Shown: piece by piece, positions 32,550 to 43,790 of the stretch
Position numbering within the stretch: position 1 is the stretch's first letter
Layout: each line of letters begins with the position of its first letter
Assembly (NCBI GenBank): GCA_037903475.1
Contig: JBAJFG010000264.1
Location: 317,501 to 381,500, forward strand
DNA length: 64,000 bases
Source: Ancylostoma caninum
Lineage: Eukaryota > Nematoda > Chromadorea > Rhabditida > Ancylostomatidae
Reading direction: 5' to 3'
Notes under the pieces: model-generated
What the model was told of the DNA's origin: nothing
The model's input: the letters and a program-made list of their open reading frames with translations, nothing else
Database searches by the model: none
Translations under genes and position numbers: made by a program

Positions 32550-33900
32550 GGTCAAGCGTCCGATGGGAATTTCCCATGAGGGGGTCGTATGGGAGGGGGT
32601 GGGAAGGGGGGGAGGGAGGTCGTATTGGAGAGGTGTAGGTGGCGTACGTAGAGGGGTGGCTTGACCATTGAATGTAAGTTCATGATTGTTTCATGACATG
32701 ACAAATGACGTTCCTGCCAAGAACGATCACGTCATATCGAGTTAAAGCAGGACTGGTTGGCAGCGTATGAGGGAAATGGGCTTCAGCGCACCCACGGTTT
32801 CGATTCCTGGCGCTTTCAATAGATTTTTGTATTGGTCGGAATCACTTCAGAATCAAATGTGGAGTAAAGAGGGTGGAAATGTTATAAAAAATAGTGTGGG
32901 TAGCGAGATCAGTCGATTGCACATGCGAGGATTCGCCTGCAGGGCCCGTCAGAACGTGGAAAAGTAGAGTGACTTAGACCTTGTGCTGAAGTTATCTGAC
33001 TCGAAATCAGCAAACGTTTTTCAACATATTCGTAGAGGACGATTAGCACTATCTCCTGCCAGAGTTTCAATTTTCTAGACCTTCACATTTTTTTTGGGAG
33101 CTCGATGGGAAAGGAGAAATTTCCCATCTAACTCACGCAAGCAGGAGCAATTATTGGGGTGCGATAATGGGGATGAAGAATCAATGCTTGGAGCTCTATT
33201 ACGTGAAGGTAGTGATATTCCGGTAAAAAGCAAACTCTCTTCATGGGAGTTGGAGGAGTGAAAACCTCGCATTTGAACAGAAGGTGAAAATGGAGTAAAT
33301 CTGTTTGGGAAATCACTGAGAAGCAATTTGCAGACATCACAAAAACTTGTCTTCGATGAGTTTTAGCTGAGGAAATTTCCCATTTGAATACAGAATCTGG
33401 CTCCACGAAGTCCGCTCGTTTTCCCGCAATTTAGATGGGAAATCGATGGGAAAATCGCCAAATTTCCCAGCGATTTCCCATCGAGCTCCCAAAAACATAT
33501 GAAGGTCTAGAAAATTGAAACTCTGGCAAAAGATAGAGCTGATCGTTATCTATGGAGATGCAGAAAGGCATTCGCTGATTTTGGGTCAGAGAACTTAGGT
33601 ACGAGGTCTAAGTAACCCTAGTTTTCCACAAACTGGCGTCCCCAGTAGGCGAATTCTCGCATGTGTAATCAATCGATTTCGCTTCCCTTACCTCATTTTT
33701 AGGTCTTTCCCTGCTCTCCACTCTGCACTAAATCCTGAAGCGGTTCCAATACGTGCAAAAATTTCTTGGAGGCGCCGGGAATCGAACCCGTGAGCGCGCA
33801 AATGCCAACGCTGAAACCGACTTCTCGCATGCGCTGCCAATCAATCCTGTTTTGACACTTCATGAAGTGATCGTTCTTGCTCGCTGTCTGGTCCGATCGG
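32550..33900. mobile_element. Foldback element with tRNA-like arms, copy 1
   Basis: The left arm (about 32700-33110) and right arm (33480-33900) are inverted copies around a centre of about 370 bases that is rich in GGGAAATTTCCCAT motifs. Each arm contains a tRNA-derived stretch with a box-B-like sequence (ggtttcgattcctgg on the left; gaatcgaacccgtgag, minus strand, on the right). A G-rich run (32575-32650) lies at the left edge. Copy 2 is at 54102-55095. It inserted into repeat R. Confidence 0.65.
33770..33852 (-). other. tRNA-derived SINE-like sequence
   Basis: Minus strand. ggttcgattcccgg matches the B-box of tRNA genes and an A-box-like tggcagcgcatgcga lies about 45 bases upstream. The acceptor stem does not pair (no partner for the 3' gcgcctcc), so it is not a functional tRNA but a tRNA-derived pol III-type head, as in SINEs. 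It forms part of the right arm of the foldback element. Confidence 0.5.
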
Positions 33901-34115
33901 ATTAGAAAGGATGAATATCGACTTCAAGATTGTTTTAGATCCAGTTTTGGGCTTCTAATGTGTTTCGTTTGTGTCTTCTTCCTTGAAACTGCTCATTGTA
34001 CAGAGAAAACATGTGGGGGCAGAGAGGGGGGGGGGGGGTCGTGAGAAGGTGGGGTTGGACGAGGAATAGGGGGGGGGTCGTATTGAGGGTCGGTTTTTCC
34101 TATCGTCATGCTTCA
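33890..34115 (+). repeat. Dispersed repeat with G-rich tract, copy 1
   Basis: gaatatcgacttcaagattg, tgtcttcttccttgaaactg and agagaaaaca are followed by long G runs and gaccggttttt / ggtcggtttttcctatcgtc. The same order recurs at 63615-63880. The G tracts (34027-34040, 34070-34080) could form G-quadruplexes. No coding signal. Confidence 0.65.
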
Positions 34116-34179
34116 CGCTGGTTGTTACCCAACTTGTATTAAGCTAACATAAGTGGAAACGCTGCTCACATAATGAAAC

Positions 34180-34551
34180 TGTTGTGTACCCGCCTGTCTC
34201 CAGGCACACAAACTGTCAGCTTCTCTCTAGGGTCTCTTTCTTGCGACCCTCAACCTCAACCCTCTCTTCCTTCGAGGGTAACTCCAACCAGTACTTCTGT
34301 ACCTCACACCAGACAGTAATAGTTTATTAGAAGAGAATACAGTAGGCGGGGGCGGCTGCGGGCTTTGGCTGACTCCAATCCACGGATAGCTAAGGCTCAA
34401 TCCTAGGGCCTTATATACACCTCTGTTTCCCGCCATCGCACTTCCTTGCGACCTATCCGGACGGGAGATCTCCACGCCACCTAGGGAGATCATCGGTCTC
34501 CTGCCTGCCGATAACAGAGTCCCTCCTGGCAACAAGCCATCAGCCACAACA
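34180..34551 (+). mobile_element. Solo LTR
   Basis: A 372-bp sequence begins TGTTGTG and ends CACAACA (TG...CA termini with a 7-bp inverted repeat) and is flanked by a perfect 5-bp duplication GAAAC (34175-34179 and 34552-34556). A TATA-like box (cttatataca) lies near 34410-34418. The related repeat at 51050-51070 shows the unoccupied arrangement. No gag or pol sequence is next to it, so this is a solo LTR left by recombination between two LTRs. The superfamily cannot be assigned from the LTR alone. Confidence 0.85.
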
Positions 34552-35249
34552 GAAACTATGCCCTTACGGGTTCGAAAAGAGAGAAAAAGCAAATAATTTT
34601 GTGGGAGGATGGTTATCCTCCATATTTGCTTTTCTCTAGTTACCGACTTGAATACTGTATCTGGTTCACTGACGAGCACTTCCTCTCCTTTTTTTTTTTG
34701 CTAAAAAACCACTCATAGGAAATGATCGAAATACCAATGTTTGACCTCAACATTCCTGACGTCGGCCTAGACAGCTCCAATGTACCAGTAATTAAAGGTG
34801 CGAGAGAGCTGCGAGAACCATCTCAGCGAGCGCTTACCGCCACCGTGCAGAGTGCAGAGATGACAGAGTTTTGCAGATCTCGTCCAAGGCACGGCCCACG
34901 TTGTCGCCTAGTGCAACGCATCCGGGCGCAGCTACAAGTTGGGTAACTGTAGGAGATACGTTCAAAGTAAACGGATGTCGTTAATGCGATAGATAAAAGT
35001 GAGATTAGTGATTTTTTATTTTTTATTTGTTTGTTGTTTATTATTTACTAGCGCCCCTTCGGGACGCTAGAAAGAGGCAGCCACTTGGGACATGTGCAAA
35101 CGCTTCACACTTGCCAAATCTCTAGAAAATTTATAAAGAAGCAGAACCAATCTTCCAATGGGCCCAAACATGAAGTCCTTCTTATGAGTTGAGTATGAGC
35201 ATGAGAAGTTCGTTTTCCATCGTATGGCGTATTCGTGCGTATTCCTCAC

Positions 35250-36535
35250 TACCCGACTAACGCAGACGCGTTCTCCATCGGTGGAACTGCATCCTGCCGT
35301 TCCCCACACTATTGGACAAGGCGAAATCGTATCCGAGTGTTTTCCGGACTACTGGGCCGCAGCGGGCTTTTCTCCATCGGTGGACCCGTATTCTGGCGCC
35401 ATTTTCACTGTTAGGCCTGAACCATATCCTGTATTCTCCACTTTACTGAGTCACAGCGGACCAATCCTATATTGGCGGACCCGTATTCTGGTGTTATCCA
35501 TACTACTGGGCCACGGCGGGCCCTTCCTCCATCAGAGCGCCCGTGTTCTGGCGCCCTCCTCACAGTTAGGGCAAGCCGGATCCGTTCTCCAAGCGCGGGT
35601 TCGCATCCTGGCATTCTTAACACTATCGGACTAAAGTGAACCCGTATCCTGACGTTCTCCACACCATTATGCTACGACGGGTCCTTCCTCCATCGGTGGA
35701 CCCGTATCCTGGCATCCCCCCACACCACTGGGCCACAGTGGGCCCTTTCTCCATGGTGGACCTGTATCTCGGTGTCCCCCGCACCACTGGGCCATGGCGG
35801 GCCTTTTCTCCATCGGTGGACCCATATCCTGGCGTTCCCCACAGCACTGGGCCACGGTGGGCCCTTTCTCCATCGGTGGACCCGTATCCTGTCATCCCCC
35901 ACAGCACTGGGCCACGGAGGGCCCTTTCTCCATTGGTGGACCCGTATCTCGGCGTCGCCGCACCATTTGGCACGGCGGGCTTTTTCTCCATCGCTGGACC
36001 CGTACCCTGGCGCCCTCCGCACCATTGGGCCACGGCGGGTCCTTTCTCCATCGGTGGACCCGTATCCTGTCATCCCCCACACCACTGGGCCACAGTGGAC
36101 CCTTTCTCCATCGGTGGACCTCAGTGGCGGACGCAGAAAGTGGGCGGGAGGGGGGGCGTGGGAAGAAAAGTGGGGTCTCCGCCGTTTTGGGGACCCAGAC
36201 GGAAAATAAAATTAATAATAATATTAATTATAATAATAAACAATAAATAAAAAATATATTAAAAATAATAATAAAAATAAACAATTAAAAATAAACTAAC
36301 ACAAGATTTTTATTTGTATTGTAAAGTAATTTCGAAAATTTGGCGACCCATTCTCGGGGGGGGGCGCGCGCCCCCCCCCTGCGTCCGCCACTGGTGGACC
36401 TGTATCCTAGCATCCCCCCACACCACTGGGCCACAGTGGGCCTTTTCTCCATCGGTGGACCCATATCCTGGCGTTCCCCACAGCACTGGGCCACGGCGGG
36501 CCCTTTCTTCATCGGTGGACCCGCATCCGTATATA
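35250..36535 (-). repeat. 60-bp minisatellite in the minus-strand Helitron
   Basis: About 17 units, read on the minus strand, have the core GGGAACGCCAGGATACGGGT, CCACCGATGGAGAAAGGGCC and CGCCGTGGCCCAGTG. The unit aligns along its whole length with the 59-bp unit of the nested Helitrons (GTGGGGAAACGCCTGGA and GGGTCCAACG...TGATAAGGGTGCGCCGG), at roughly 70 percent by eye. Units toward 35250-35640 are more degenerate. Confidence 0.85.
36122..36393. mobile_element. hAT-like MITE, copy 2, inside a minisatellite
   Basis: Same 15-bp terminal inverted repeats as copy 1, with a perfect 8-bp duplication GTGGACCT (36114-36121 and 36394-36401) derived from the minisatellite unit. It is nearly identical to copy 1 in its AT-rich core. 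It differs in a longer G/C tract before the 3' end (gggggggg, cgcgcgcg, ccccccccc). Confidence 0.92.
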
Positions 36536-36540
36536 GTTGA

Positions 36541-37490
36541 TTGGATATACAATGTCATGCCTTCCTATTTAGAGGCTTTTACTCTTTGTTAGTGCAGAAG
36601 CTTTCTCGAAACGAACGAATGTTGTAACGAACGAATGTTGTGACTACACAATCGCCGCGAAAATTCAATAGGGGCTGAGGCGACCGCGTAGGTCCAGCCT
36701 CCCCGAAGCTTTCGAGACGCGGCAGCTCTCATAGCACGCGTCCATTTCTTCCTGCGAGTGGTCAAAGCGTCGCAACAGTGGAAGGCTGGTTTTCCTGCTG
36801 CGTACATTGTGCAGCCTGAAAGCTCGTAAACACTCCCTCACTCCTATGCGGTGAGACCGCCAGCGAAGGTGATGAAATCACCATCCCGTGCATGCGGGAG
36901 AGCCAGCAGTGACGAAATTGCGGGTCCCGAAGCGAACGTGTCTGCGTCCATGGAAATCGGCCATTTCGCCACACAGTCTGCGCCTCAAGATTGCGGTGTC
37001 TATGAGTGCCGCCCCGTATCTCTAACCGCTCTAGCCCCCTTACGGCGCTTTGTTTAATAGATTGTTTGACTATTACTTTTTTTGTATTCTTTAGGACTAT
37101 TGTCCCTGATGGAAAGCATTCGGGACCAGCACGATATTGTCTCCCAAGATTCTGTGACGTATCGCATCTGTCTTATATCAATAGTAACCCTGCGGGAATA
37201 GAGGTGTGGGGCAAAATGGATATGACATTCGCTTTCTGAGGCCGTATCCAAGAACATGTCCTTTGGAAATGAAATCCAGACGGAAATGTAATCGCGTAAC
37301 GGCGACTTTTCCAATCCTGCGACCCAAGAACGATTTATCCGGCTTCGAAATTTAGGGCATTCACCTCGGAGTAATCGCGTCGCGAGCTGATCCATTCCAA
37401 TAGATCAAATTCTCTGTTGAAAGGCTACGTTTCTAGCGGCTCGCACGTAGCCTTTGTATTGGGTCCGCAATTGCACCGATGTTTACTCGT
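36541..37490. other. No gene recognised
   Basis: About 950 bases. Frames at 36589-36807 (minus) and 36851-37057 (plus) have no recognisable domain. A short tandem duplication (acgaacgaatgttgt) occurs at 36614-36643. GC content is higher than in the neighbouring repeats. Confidence 0.35.
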
Positions 37491-37494
37491 CATT

Positions 37495-38190
37495 TGGCGG
37501 TATTTATGGTTGATGCGCGTCAAGTCTGACGTGGCGATACACAATGCAGAACGAAGAGGGGAAGAAAATTCTTGGCAGGATGCGAATGTTCCTGGTTTTG
37601 CCGTCGCGACGTTCACGCGAATAAACTGCGTTCTGATTTTCGCCGCACGGAGACATCGCAAAAACTTCGTGAAATTGCAGGCCGACGCGTCAAATTTAAA
37701 GGCAGCAGGAGCTGAAATCCTCGACTCCGAGCTGAGCTGTGGGTGATGACGTACAGACTCAGCACATCCTAAATGTGAAACGAACACAGACAATGATGGC
37801 TTACCTGTAGAGAAAATGGAACATTCGTCGCGAACACGCCTGGCCGTGTTCGCGCGCGGGCGAGTTTTCCCCGGCGCGAAAGCCATTGCTGTGCGTGGTT
37901 TGGCGCAAGGGGAAAACGAAATGCATTCAATTCACAGGGTTTCATGGCGGGACTCGGCCAAAACCACGCTCCGCAATGGCTTTCGCGCCGGGGAAAACTC
38001 GTCCGCGCACGAACACGGCCAGGCGTGTTCGCGACGAATGTTCCATCTTCTCTGCAGGTAAGCCATCATTGTCTGTGTTCGTTTCACATTTATGATGTGC
38101 TGAGTCTGTACTTCACCACCCGCAGCTCAGCTCAGAGTCGATAATTTCAGCTCCTGCTGCCTTTAACGCGCATCAACCATAAATAGCGCC
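37495..38190. mobile_element. Palindromic foldback element, copy 1
   Basis: Inverted arms share atttatggttgatgcgcgt, gcagcaggagctgaaat, gactcagcaca, gtgaaacgaacacagacaat, gatggcttacctg, tcgcgaacacgcctggccgt and cggcgcgaaagccattg, mirrored around a centre near 37930. The left arm has an extra segment of about 150 bases (37530-37690) that the right arm lacks. Copy 2 lies at 50590-51715, split by repeat R. Confidence 0.75.
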
Positions 38191-38518
38191 ATATAAACAC
38201 GCGGACGAGCTTTCCGCTTCTACGCAAAGATTCGAAAATGTCCGCTATTTTGCGATTAGAGCATAGTTTCTTTGATCTGTCATCAAAGAACATCGCATGT
38301 TATCAGCTGAAAAACGATTCCATTTGGAGAACGGGTCTGATTTCCAACTAGTTACGCCCATACCACTTATAGTTAATGAGACGTGTGTGCTCGTTTACAT
38401 CTTTTGGAAATGATAGGAAGTCATTTGTTATTCTTTCTCTAGGAGCACTCAGATTACTTCTTCATGCCAGAAGATTTCCTTTTCTACAATCTGAAGGTGC
38501 ATTGAGATATGCACTCCT

Positions 38519-38573
38519 AACTGACGCTCGCTGTATAGAATTCTGCAATCATTCTATACAGCGAGCGTCAGTT
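38519..38573. other. Perfect 23-bp hairpin with 9-base loop
   Basis: Left arm aactgacgctcgctgtatag plus aat (38519-38541), loop tctgcaatc (38542-38550), and a right arm that is its exact reverse complement (38551-38573). It lies inside a short open frame (38376-38648, plus) that I cannot identify. The size resembles a small pre-miRNA or siRNA-type stem, but a perfect short arm can also arise by template switching during replication. Confidence 0.6.
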
Positions 38574-39187
38574 GAGGTTATAAACGACACCCTAAAAAAC
38601 ATGACCAGACAGGTTGTCATAAACCCAAGACTACCTGCAGGTACGTAGGTAGTAGGTATAATGTCATTGGTGCTCTCTCAAGGACTGATAACGTTACAGT
38701 GATTAGAAAGGTCACTGTTGAAATGTCAAAAGTCTTTTTTTATACTAGGTTACTGAGTTCTAGTGCTTTTCCGCTATGTGCTTCGCTCAAATAGCACTTT
38801 TTCTGCTTACGATGCGCTAAAGAAAACGTTTTGACCACCATATTTAGAGTGAGGCAATCATTAGTAGCGCTAGTGATAGGGTGAACATGGTTTGCGGTGA
38901 AAATCATTGAGTTTCTGACCAAAACGCATTCCTACTGAGGAATCCCCTCATTTATCCCATATATCCAAACGATTTCGCGTGGATTAATATTTTCCCGTTG
39001 GGAGGAACAATTTCGGCGGATAAACTTTCTTGAATCGCAGGATAAAGCGGCCACGCGCACTCTTGCCGGTTTGTTCTATTTAACCCATTTCTCCAAGTTT
39101 CATGGATACGGCTCCACTCCAAATAACCATCTATTATGTAAAGTTTTAGCGCGAAAAAAACTTCTTTTCGAAGTTTTCGGGTCTGCC

Positions 39188-39238
<51 letters not shown>

Positions 39239-40376
39239 CTCTCTCATCCCATCATGTTTTTTTGTGAACGATTGTCTCCGATTTTTTCCGAGTAGTCATA
39301 AGCTAGCAACCTTTCCGTCCATACAAAAATGCTCGTAATTGTTATTTTCCTTTGCTTACGTCACATATGCAGAGCGCTCGTAAACGACACTAGTAATATG
39401 TTTGCAGTGACAGGCAAACAATCATCCCATTCTTTTAGGGTTGGGCACGGTTTTCTCGTCGTCACTTCAGTGAGTGTCACATGATATTGATTGGAACTAG
39501 GTTCTTTTTGCGATATGGGCATGCTTCTCCCCTCATCCCTGAAATATGTTCCTCTAGAACCATCAGTACTGAAAGCAAATCCATTTCGAAAACGTATTAA
39601 AAGATAGCTGTTTCTTCCACCATGTTACTTTTCTGGCATCTTGCAGCACCAAAATTTAGCGTTTCGGTGGTAGTATCGTTCAGAATTACGAATGTTTCAA
39701 CCTTTTTTGTCTCTGGGTTGGAGGATGTGCTACCAGTCAGGGGCTGCTGTATTTGCATCGTTGGGGACTTCAGTTACGTTCTAAGGAACTTTTCCGTTAG
39801 CCTTTCATGCCTTTTTCATGTGCGAAAAAAATCCATTGTAGCCATTCTTTATTACTCGCTATTTTTCCCATCACTGTTGTTCCAGTGATGTTTTCGACGA
39901 TTTTTTTTGTTTTTGTCGCACCAACTTATGTTCATTTAGAAGTGGCTGTAGTTGTTCTATTGTTTCTTGTTGTTGAGTGTAAATGGCCACATTTTACGAG
40001 GAGGATGACGGTGATGCTACGGACTATTCGTATGGCTTAGACGACAACAGTGATGGTGAAACAAGACCTACAGTTGTGTTAATGGGTCAGAAGAGGTGAT
40101 TGTTTCTTCAACATTTATAGTCTGACAAAGAGTTTCTTCTGTTCGTGTACACTTCCATTTCTGAGATGACGAACAAGACATTTTATATATTTTTTCTGCG
40201 AAGATATCTACTGAAATTTATTTGACCTCTCCCAGTAATCAGCATTTCCAATCTGGCTGAGCATGTGTTGGACTTGAGAACACCATTTGTGGAATCTTTG
40301 TGCGGGTTTGTAGAATTGTTCAACGTGGAGACGATATTCTAAGAGAAATCAGAGAAAAAGTAGCGCCTGGAGCAAT
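38574..40376. other. No gene recognised; CT microsatellite
   Basis: About 1.8 kb. It includes a pure CT/TC dinucleotide run (about 39192-39245). Frames at 39622-39888 and 39807-40040 are rich in Phe and Val and lack known domains. A pyrimidine-rich character could reflect intron sequence. Confidence 0.4.
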
Positions 40377-40527
40377 CTTCTTCTTCTTCTTCTTCTTCTT
40401 CTACTTCTACTTCTACTTCTTCTTCTACTTCTACTTCTACTTCTACTTCTAATTCTAATTCTAATTCTAATTCTACTTCTACTTCAACTTCTACTTCTAC
40501 TTCTACTTCTACTTCTACTTCTACTTC

Positions 40528-40559
<32 letters not shown>

Positions 40560-40593
40560 CTTCTTCTTCTTCTTCTACTTCTTCTTCTACTTC

Positions 40594-40625
<32 letters not shown>

Positions 40626-40753
40626 CTTCTCCTTCTTCTTCTTCTTCTTCTTCTTCTTCTTCTTCTTCTTCTTCTACTTCTTCTTCTTCTTCTTCTTCTA
40701 CTTCTTCTTCTTCTTCTTCTTCTTCTACTTCTACTTCTACTTCTACTTCTACT

Positions 40754-40786
<33 letters not shown>

Positions 40787-40803
40787 CTTCTTCTTCTTCT
40801 TCT
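40377..40803 (-). repeat. GAA/GTA triplet tail of the RTE-like LINE
   Basis: About 425 bases made almost only of GAA with GTA and, in one block, TTAGAA-type units (read as TTC/TAC/TAA on the plus strand). It starts directly at the LINE stop codon and ends at the target duplication. It is therefore the 3' tail of the retrotransposon, expanded as a microsatellite. The plus-strand copy has only about 30 bases of the same kind. Confidence 0.9.
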
Positions 40804-42192
40804 TTAGCGTTTGTCCCGTTCGTTGGCGGGGTCCGCTTTTCTGATCTTCTGACGCCATTTAGCTCTATCGTGAGCCTGGTCTGGGTAGGCGCCCACATGC
40901 TTCAGATCCGCATGTAGTGTGTCCAGCCACCGTTGCTTTGGCCGTCCTTTTGCTCGTTTTCCTGGTACTTCGGGATCAAGGCCTGCTTTGCAGACGGTAT
41001 CTTTGTTGGCGCGCAGTACGTGGCCGTACCATCTGGGGCGGGTTTCGCGGAGCTTGTCAGCAATCGTGGCGATACCGAACCGCTTTCGGATCTTTTCATT
41101 GCGTATGCGGGCCACACGCGTGATACCAGCCATCCATCGTAGCATCTTCATCTCCATCACACCCAGGCGGCGTTCCACTTCCTTGGTGGCCGGCCAGCAT
41201 TCTGCACCATACAGTGCGACGGGTCTAACAGCTGCTCGATACACCTTCGACTTGAAGCGATCCGGGATCTTCTTGTCGCACAGCTTTCCCGTCATTGAGC
41301 GCCACTTCAGCCATGCAGCGTTCATGCGACTGACGACTTCATGGGCTAGTTTGCCATCGGCTGAGAGTGTTGAGCCAAGATACTTGAAGTAGTCGATTTT
41401 CGGAAGGTCATTGCCGTCGACCTGAATGGTGGTGGGCTCATTCATATCGGTCGTCATATACTCAGTCTTCTTGACATTGAGCCGAAGACCGAACCGCGCT
41501 AGACGTTCGCTCCAGGCCTGTGTCTGTCGTTCAAGGTCCTCCTTTTGTTCAGATGCCAGCATGACGTCATCTGCGTACAGCAGAGTCCATGGCATCGGTC
41601 TCTGGAGGTCTCTCATAACAGCGTCCATGACGACGATGAAGAGAAGCGGTGAGAGGGCGGATCCTTGATGTACACCTACGGAGATGGGAAATTCCGCTGA
41701 CGTGCCCGCGGCCGCCTGCACTCGACTCTTCGGGTCCGCGTAGAGAATCCTAACCCACTCGATGAGTTTCTCTGGAATGCCGTGCCACCGCAGCGCGTAC
41801 CAGATGACTTCATGTGGCACGCGATCGAAGGCTTTCTCCAGATCGAGGAATGCTAGAGGCAGTGGCTTCTGCTTCTCTCGATGTTTCTCGATCATCAGTC
41901 GAGCCGCATGAATTGCATCCGTAGTTCCGCAATTGGCAACGAACCCACACTGATTCGCGGTAACTTGGATGATGTCGCATATTCGGCGGTCGATAATGCG
42001 TTCGAATATCTTCATACTGTGAGACAGTAGACGTATTGGCCGATAGTTTGAGCAATCCGCAGGGTTGCCTTTCCTCTTCCAGATCGGGATTGTGGTACTC
42101 TTCTGCCAATCCACAGGGGTCTTCTTCTCTGCGATGATCTGGGTGAAGAACGACTTCAGCCGTTCAGCTGAGTTCCAGTGTCTCGACTTCAC
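40804..42192 (-). pseudogene. RTE-like LINE reverse transcriptase (intact domain)
   Basis: A 462-residue open frame. RT motifs in order are STTIPIWKRKGN, NYRPIRLLSHSMKIFERIID, ANQCGFVANCGTTDAIHAAR, LAFLDLEKAFDRVPHEVIW (Asp, about residue 117), VHQGSALSPLLFIVVMDAV and LLYADDVMLASE (catalytic pair near residue 207). After a Lys-rich connector, the C-terminus has YGAECWPATK and a GHVLRANKD motif typical of RTE-type RTs. The stop codon TAA (40804-40806) abuts the GAA tail. It has lost its connection in frame to the endonuclease, so it is a pseudogene although the RT region itself is unbroken. Confidence 0.9.
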
Positions 42193-43628
42193 ATCGTCAC
42201 ACCAGCTCTTCGTTGCCTTCCTGCGGTCTGATATGAGATGGCCTGTTCGTCGTTAACTCCGTGGAACTTTTCGACGTCTTCGGCCTGCCGCTGGCGAGAC
42301 CTCGCCAGTCGGTAGATGAGGCGTTCTCCGCCATCTTTCTCATCTAGCTTCTTGCTAACATTGTCGTAGTGCTCAGCCTTCGTGGCAGCCACAGCTTTCT
42401 TTGCTGCTTTCTTCGCTTCTAGGTACTTCTGCCAGTTATCATCCGTCTTGTTACCGAGGAACACGTGGTAGAGACGTTTCTTTTCGCGCACCTTCACTTT
42501 CACTTCATCCATCCATATCCACGCCTGTCTGTCAATTCTCCGGCGACCTGGTTTAGTCGTGCCAAGCTGTGAACGTGCCACTTCTACAATGGCTCGAGTT
42601 GCGTCCCTCCAGGTCTCGTCGACGGTTGTGACCGGTGGCAACTTGATGGTGGAAGTTACTGTGGCTTCCTTCTCCTTCAACCGCCACCACTTGATTCGTG
42701 TCGGTCCGCACCGTTCGTCACGCATCCTCCTTGGCGGCATGATTTTCATGACGCAGATAAGCGGACGATGTTGCGTGGCCACGGTCTCGTAGGGTACAAC
42801 CTTCGCATCGGTAATTAGCTTTTGATCGCGATGTCGTACGAGAACGAAGTCGATCTGGGTCTTCACGTTGCCACTGTAGAAGGAGACGAGGTGAGAAGGA
42901 CGCTTTCGGAACTTTGTATTCATTATGACTAGGTTGTGCGAGTCAGCATATTCCAGGATGCGCTCACCATCTTCATTCCGTGTCCCGTAGCCAAAGCCTC
43001 CATGGCATCTCTAACCGTCCTTTGCCACTCCTACGTGGCCATTTAGATCTCCTGCGACGACGATTGTATCTTCCTGTGGTACTTCCGCTGTCTTCTCGTC
43101 AAGCAGCATCCAGAATTCATCTTTGAGCTGGTCACAACAACCTATCTGTGGTGCGTACGCCGAGAAGAAGTGAAGGCGTTGATTTGCGGTAATGATGACG
43201 ACCTTCATGAGGCGGTCATCGAAACGCTGCATCTCGGCTGCCGAGTCACGGAAGCGTTAAGAGACGACTATGCCCACACCGTTCCTGGTCTTCGGACCGC
43301 CGTTGTAGACTGCTTTGAACCCGTGACCTATCTCCTTTGACTTGTTACCAGACCATCTCGTTTCTTGCACTGCGCACAAGTCAATTCGACGACGCTTGAG
43401 TGCTTCTGCCAGTTCACATGAACGGCCTGTCAACGTGCCGACGTTCAGAGTCGCAATGCGCGTCTTGGCTACGTTGTGATCCTCAACGATTCGCATTCTT
43501 GCCCCCCGATGCCACCGTTCGAGAAACATCGAGGACCCTCGCATATTTTTCACACTAACCGGGCTCCGAAAGTGCGCGTCGATTCCCGTGGACGCCGTAG
43601 CTTTTAACTTAGAACCATTTGTTGTCAT
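42189..43628 (-). pseudogene. RTE-like LINE endonuclease and linker (two nonsense mutations)
   Basis: Minus strand, single frame from ATG 43628. EEP endonuclease motifs in order are RIATLNVGTLTGR (Asn), AVQETRWSG (Glu), GVGIVVS, FFSAYAPQ, VVAGDLNGHVG (Asp/Asn) and the terminal segment PYETVATQHRPLIC (His). Two stop codons interrupt it. TAA at 43257-43259 stands where the plus-strand copy has GAA, and TAG at 43011-43013 stands where it has TAC; both are single-base changes. The C-terminal linker is basic and Lys/Arg-rich (REKKRLYHVFLG). After NDEQ about 240 bases present in the other copy are missing and the frame shifts at about 42190-42240. Confidence 0.9.
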
Positions 43629-43711
43629 TGATCATAGGGGTGTGACGTGGGGTCTTCCTGAGCCGGCCTGTCACGACGGCCTGTCACTCGAATACGGGAG
43701 GCGGCGGCGGC

Positions 43712-43790
43712 GGCGGGATTCGACCTCGGAACCCCGTGGGAACATGGTGCTCTAAAGCAGCGCCTTAGACCACGAGGCCATCTCGCCCCC
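43712..43790 (-). promoter_or_regulatory. tRNA-like head of the RTE-like LINE
   Basis: Minus strand. An A-box-like TGGCCTCGTGGTCTAAGGCG (43758-43780) and a B-box-like aggtcgaatccc (43715-43726) have tRNA-like spacing; the start gggcgagatggcc resembles a tRNA-Leu 5' half. The 3' half does not close an acceptor stem and is replaced by GCC repeats, so it is not a working tRNA. It lies inside the target duplications, so it is part of the element and could act as an internal pol III-type promoter. That function is inference. Confidence 0.55.

Larger units (their letters stand above)
32070..34945 (+). repeat. Dispersed repeat R, copy 1, with two insertions
   Basis: Segments 32070-32305, 34138-34179 and 34557-34945 match, in order, a contiguous 645-bp stretch at 50792-51436. 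Shared motifs are tgcattatcccgaaagtccg, ggtacgaaatgaagaaa, gtggaaacgctgctcaca, cgggttcgaaaag, cattcctgacgtcg and tgtaccagtaattaaaggtg. Copy 1 is interrupted by a foldback element (about 32306-34137) and by a solo LTR (34180-34551). A short peptide-like stretch is conserved (FDLNIPDVGLDSSNVPVIKG against FNLNIPDVDLDTSNVPVIKG), which may be a remnant of an exon captured by the repeat. Confidence 0.7.
35048..36540 (-). mobile_element. Helitron-like element on the minus strand (5' end unclear)
   Basis: On the minus strand the sequence ends with the same hairpin as the nested Helitrons, CTAGCGTCCC-GAA-GGGGCGCTAG (35048-35070), followed by T. The upstream context (aagtggctgcc...tttctag) is also shared. 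It carries a 60-bp minisatellite (35250-36535) related to the 59-bp one. Frames in the array are composition artefacts. The 5' TC end was not located with confidence; it may lie near 36541. A hAT-like MITE inserted into the array at 36122. Confidence 0.75.

Noticed and set aside
33770..33852. Functional tRNA gene on the minus strand
   Set aside because: Good B-box, but the acceptor stem does not pair and the sequence is part of a repeated foldback arm.
35636..36250. 204-residue plus-strand frame as a gene
   Set aside because: It runs through the minisatellite and into the hAT MITE; other frames are also open.
43712..43790. Functional tRNA-Leu-like gene
   Set aside because: The 3' half lacks the acceptor partner and runs into GCC repeats; it lies inside a LINE bounded by target duplications.
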